Shown: positions 38,879 to 41,568 of the stretch, in pieces | Layout: each line of letters begins with the position of its first letter | How positions within the stretch are numbered: position 1 is the stretch's first letter | Assembly: GCA_903850425.1 (NCBI GenBank) | Contig: CAINLR010000095.1 | Location: 1-41,568 of the forward strand | Source: an uncultured Verrucomicrobia subdivision 3 bacterium | GTDB taxonomy: Bacteria > Verrucomicrobiota > Verrucomicrobiia > Limisphaerales > UBA11358 | Reading direction: 5' to 3' | DNA length: 41,568 bases | The notes under the pieces: generated by a model | The model's input: only the letters and a program-made list of their open reading frames with translations | Told to the model about the DNA's origin: nothing | Database searches by the model: none | Made by a program: the position numbers and the translations under genes

Positions 38879-40133
38879 ACAATTTCTGGCCAGCTTCACG
38901 GAGTTGCGCGAAATCACCTGGATGGCGCTGGCCGCGATTGCCGCGCACAAGCTGCGTTCGGCGCTGACGCTGCTGGGCGTGCTCGTCGGGGTGTTTTCCA
39001 TCATCGTCGTCATGACGGCAATGCGCGTGATGCAGAGCAACATTGAGCGGCAGTTAACCATGCTCGGCAGCGACACGTTCATGGTGCGCAAGTGGCCCGC
39101 CGCCTTCATCGGCGTCTCGCCCGGCGATTTTGAGAAATACTGGCGGCGCAAGAACATTGACCTGCGAGACGCCCGGCGGTTGATGGACAAAATCAACATC
39201 CCCGCCACCATCGGCATCGAGGCCACCTTCTGGTCCGGCGAAATTGTCACGCGCTACAAAAACAGCGCGCCCACCGTGCGGCTTTACGGCGAGACGCCCG
39301 GCAGCTTTGCCGCGCACAATTGGAATCTCGCGGAGGGCCGCCTGCTCATGAACGCCGACGTGGACAGCGACCGCCACGTTTGCGTGCTGGGCTATGGTCT
39401 GGCGACGAATATTTTTCCGAACAGCTCGCCCCTCGGTGAACTGGTCAAAGTGGACGGCATCAATTACACCGTGGTCGGCGTGCTCGAAGGCAAAGGCGTG
39501 GCCATGGGCGGGGATCAGGATAATTTCGCCGTGGTGCCCATCACCACCTGCTTGAACCGCTACGGCCGCTGGTCGCGCAGCCTCACTATTCTCGTGCAGG
39601 CCCCCAGCCGCGAACGCTACGAAGCCACGGTCGAGGAGGTGCGCAGCATCATGCGCATCCTCCGCAAGGTGCCGCCGGGCAAGGAGGATGATTTTGAAAT
39701 TGCCTCCAACAACTCGATGATTGACCAGTTTCAGAATTTCACGAAGAACGTGCGGCTCGGCGTGGCGCTCGTGAGCGGCATCGCGCTGCTGGCCGCGGGC
39801 GTCGGCATCATGAACATCATGCTCGTGTCAGTCACGGAACGGACGCGCGAAATCGGCATCCGCCGCGCGATCGGCGCGAAGAAGCGCAACATCATGGTGC
39901 AATTCATCATGGAGGCGATTGTCCTGTGCGAAGTCGGCGGCGCGGTCGGCGTGGTGCTGGGTATTCTCGGCGGCAACCTGCTGGCGCTGCTGCTGAAATT
40001 GCCGCCCGTGATTCCATTCGACTGGGTCGCCATCGGACTGGCGATGTGTTCCGTCGTGGGAATTATTTTCGGCACCTATCCGGCGTGGAAAGCCGCGAAT
40101 CTTGATCCGATTGAATCGCTGCGCTACGAGTAA
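38871..40133 (+). CDS. MacB-type permease, second copy
   Basis: The 420-residue protein starts [20 protein letters not shown]. It repeats the same layout as the first permease: LRSALTLLGVLVGVFSIIVV, a periplasmic domain of about 230 residues, then GVGIMNIMLVSVTERTREIG IRRAIGAKKR and FGTYPAWKAANLDPIESLRY. Two different permeases with one ATPase suggest a heterodimeric transporter. The substrate is unknown; MacAB-like systems export peptides, lipoproteins or macrolides. Confidence 0.88.
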   Translation: MNRQFLASFTELREITWMALAAIAAHKLRSALTLLGVLVGVFSIIVVMTAMRVMQSNIERQLTMLGSDTFMVRKWPAAFIGVSPGDFEKYWRRKNIDLRDARRLMDKINIPATIGIEATFWSGEIVTRYKNSAPTVRLYGETPGSFAAHNWNLAEGRLLMNADVDSDRHVCVLGYGLATNIFPNSSPLGELVKVDGINYTVVGVLEGKGVAMGGDQDNFAVVPITTCLNRYGRWSRSLTILVQAPSRERYEATVEEVRSIMRILRKVPPGKEDDFEIASNNSMIDQFQNFTKNVRLGVALVSGIALLAAGVGIMNIMLVSVTERTREIGIRRAIGAKKRNIMVQFIMEAIVLCEVGGAVGVVLGILGGNLLALLLKLPPVIPFDWVAIGLAMCSVVGIIFGTYPAWKAANLDPIESLRYE

Positions 40134-40282
40134 AGGCGACGCGCGGCGTTCACGCGGTTTCCGGCGGCGGCGGGTTCAACAACGGATTGCCAGGACGCTC
40201 CGCGCGTTCACCCCGCAACCAAAGTCACAGCCTCACCGCGCTCCGGTCCTTTCAATCCTTTGGTGGTTGGCCGGCGGCGTGC

Positions 40283-40858
40283 TCATCTATCAACAACCTC
40301 GTCCACGATGCCGTATTCAACTGCCTGCTCGGCAGAAAGAACCCGCGTGCTGCCGAACGGCAATGGAATCCATGACTGAGGCAATCGCGCCCGCCGGCGC
40401 CAGAAGTCCGTGTAGGTATCCTGAACTGCTTCAACAAATCCTGGTGGGGGATTCCCACGAACCTCCAGCCCATGAATTATGATCCACGCTCCGTGAAACG
40501 CGCGTCTCTTGCCAGTCCCAGCCGCCAGCAATACCGTCCCCCCAGAGTTGCATTCTGACAAGGCGTAGGTGTTCACTGGGGAGTGGATAAGCCTCATCGT
40601 CTCTTCGATAGCAAACGCACCTTTCATGTCGCCGCCCGGCGTTTGGAGATAAAGATCAATAGGGTCGTGGCTCTTGTCATCAAGATAAAGCAGCTTTTGG
40701 ATGGTCAGTTCGGCCGCTCGCTGGTCAATCGGCCCGAACAAAAGAACATGGCGACTATTTAGAACCGGGTCGGCGAAGTCCACTCGCTGTGGCGTGGAGC
40801 ATCCTTGTAACAGTGTTCCCAGAACAACGACGGGCAAAAGAATAATGAATCTGCGCAT
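40283..40858 (-). CDS. ClpP-like serine protease-fold lipoprotein, catalytic Asp replaced
   Basis: The 191-residue protein starts MRRFIILLPVVVLGTLLQGC, a lipoprotein signal with lipobox LLQGC (C20). The ClpP fold follows: LFGPIDQRAAELTIQKLLYL, PIDLYLQTPGGDMKGAFAIE, then ECNSGGTVLLAAGTGKRRAF with S105 in the nucleophile position and IIIHG with H129. The third catalytic residue, Asp in RD of E. coli ClpP, is Thr here (T171, in GSTRVLSA), so activity is doubtful. Normal ClpP is cytoplasmic; a lipoprotein anchor would place it at the cell envelope. An upstream start at 40891 would remove the signal and is rejected. Confidence 0.8.
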   Translation of the reverse strand: MRRFIILLPVVVLGTLLQGCSTPQRVDFADPVLNSRHVLLFGPIDQRAAELTIQKLLYLDDKSHDPIDLYLQTPGGDMKGAFAIEETMRLIHSPVNTYALSECNSGGTVLLAAGTGKRRAFHGAWIIIHGLEVRGNPPPGFVEAVQDTYTDFWRRRARLPQSWIPLPFGSTRVLSAEQAVEYGIVDEVVDR

Positions 40859-40886
40859 AATGCAAAGCCGCCTAACGAAAAAAGAA

Positions 40887-40958
40887 GGCATGTTGAAGTT
40901 GTTGGCGCAACGGGCGACAACTAGGGGTGGTAGTTAAACAACCAAACTCAAACATGCC
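40887..40958. other. Structured left end of an IS110 relic, possible bridge-RNA region
   Basis: GGCATGTTGA at 40887-40896 pairs with TCAAACATGCC at 40948-40958 (one bulge), enclosing nested arms AGTTGT...ACAACT and GTTG-GCG-CAAC. The transposase ATG lies at the inverted repeat's right side. In IS110-family elements the non-coding left end upstream of the transposase encodes a structured bridge RNA. Here the region is short (about 70 bases) and may be decayed. Confidence 0.35.
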
Positions 40959-41334
40959 TATGAAAACGAATACGTCTCTCCATGCGCAAACGCAAGACCG
41001 AATCCAGCAACTCAAACTCGGGGTGGACTGGCACGTCGAACATTTCCGGGTGGTCCGAATGGGCGATGGCCAGTCGCCGCAACCCGCCCAGCGGTTCAGC
41101 CCGGCCAGCTTCCTGGACTTCGTCAAGCAACAACTCCCGCTGGCCGAGCAGGTGGTCGTGGTTTACGAAGCCGGTCCGGGCGGCTTCCATCCCCCCCGCC
41201 CCCACGCCGCCGCCGAAATGTCCGGGCTGCGGGAAGTCCATGTTCTTATGCGGCACGCTGCCGCGGGCACCGACGTGAAGCGCACCATAGGTCATGGATT
41301 ATGGGCCAGGCAAAGCGCGCCGACCGCGCGCTGA
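40954..41334 (+). pseudogene. IS110-family transposase N-terminal relic
   Basis: From an ATG at 40954 (or 40960) the frame reads TQDRIQQLKLGVDWHVEHFR, then PAQRFSPASFLDFVKQQLPL AEQVVVVYEAGPGG. LGVDWHxxHFRVVR and VVVVYEAGPxG are the first two acidic motifs of the IS110 RuvC-like domain. After YEAGP (about residue 85) the sequence becomes unrelated (FHPPRPHAAAEM). In another frame at about 41187-41278 the reading PPPKCPGCGKSMFLCGT has a zinc-ribbon look and may derive from a second element. The DEDD catalytic core is therefore incomplete. Confidence 0.65.
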
Positions 41335-41568
41335 GGGCCGGGTCTGGTCGCGCGCCGGGAAAGGAGGGATTAGCCACGACTCCGGGCCGGTCACCGGACG
41401 GAGCCTAGGCGGCTGATGGGCCAGAGTAGCGATCGCGTCGTCAGCCAGCGGCGCAACGGCGGGCGGCAGTAGCGATTGTTGCTGGTCTCAGCGGGCAAAG
41501 GCGGGAAAAGCAAAAGGCAGGAAGGATAACTTCAGTAACTCGGGGCTGGTTCAACAACGGATGGAAAG
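41335..41568. other. Right edge, no gene recognised
   Basis: The last 234 bases hold no protein-like frame. Purine-rich runs (GGGAAAGGAGGG) and CCGGGCCGGTCACCGG-type inverted repeats are seen. It may be part of the mobile-element relic that starts at 40887. Confidence 0.3.

Overview
Organism and basis. The window reads as a chromosomal contig of a Gram-negative, high-GC bacterium, most likely a verrucomicrobial (PVC group) lineage. This is inferred from gene content: a PEP-CTERM exported protein, a DUF1080 secreted protein, an OprB-type porin, a long two-domain nucleoside diphosphate kinase, a eukaryotic-type HisA, and many dispersed hairpin repeats. Start codons often sit in an A/T-rich AATTTATG context without a clear Shine-Dalgarno.

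Layout. (1) 1-11.6 kb is a decayed prophage or integrative island ending at a tRNA-Cys. It holds an IS630 end that truncates a phage exonuclease-like gene, and a leftward recombination module (exonuclease, accessory protein, PD-(D/E)XK resolvase-like nuclease, DUF6573, small proteins). Then come a rightward KGG-type small protein with a DUF4143 ATPase, and an XRE regulator plus HNH nuclease facing a truncated C5 methyltransferase. A rightward head module follows (small motif protein, portal, scaffold-like protein, capsid). The capsid gene is broken exactly where it meets the tail of an integrase that carries an in-frame amber codon. Terminase and tail genes are absent. (2) 11.7-19.6 kb is host chromosome: mtnA, an RluA-type pseudouridine synthase, a GntR/YtrA-type regulator with its ABC exporter, small ORFs, a BNR-repeat fragment and a DUF1080 protein. 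(3) 19.7-23.3 kb is a four-gene type IV pilin-like/pseudopilin operon behind a good sigma-54 promoter match. (4) 23.3-30.9 kb holds a TSUP exporter, an outer-membrane beta-barrel protein, a Rieske protein, a di-haem cytochrome c peroxidase, a porin, hisA, a PEP-CTERM gene with a one-base frameshift in a poly-A tract, and a cysteine-containing exported protein. (5) 31.5-34.9 kb is the rpsP-khpA-trmD-rplS translation operon, then a zinc-ribbon gene and the tandem NDK gene, with two strong intrinsic terminators. (6) 35.4-40.1 kb is a MacAB-like tripartite exporter (adaptor, ATPase, two permeases). (7) 40.2-41.6 kb has a ClpP-like lipoprotein and an IS110 transposase relic with a structured left end.

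How it fits together. The left third is the accessory region and shows several layers of mobile DNA: integration at tRNA-Cys, IS630 insertion, short repeats landing inside phage coding sequence, and a broken restriction-modification-like locus. The rest is ordinary chromosome with a few unusual items: the sigma-54-linked pilin operon, the ClpP homologue lacking the catalytic Asp, the NDK fusion with one active-site histidine, and hairpin repeats in both inner junctions of the rpsP operon. No CRISPR array and no rRNA were seen. I found no clearly new complete defence system. The strongest candidates for something undescribed are the XRE/HNH/split-methyltransferase locus and the Arg-box-divergent integrase family.
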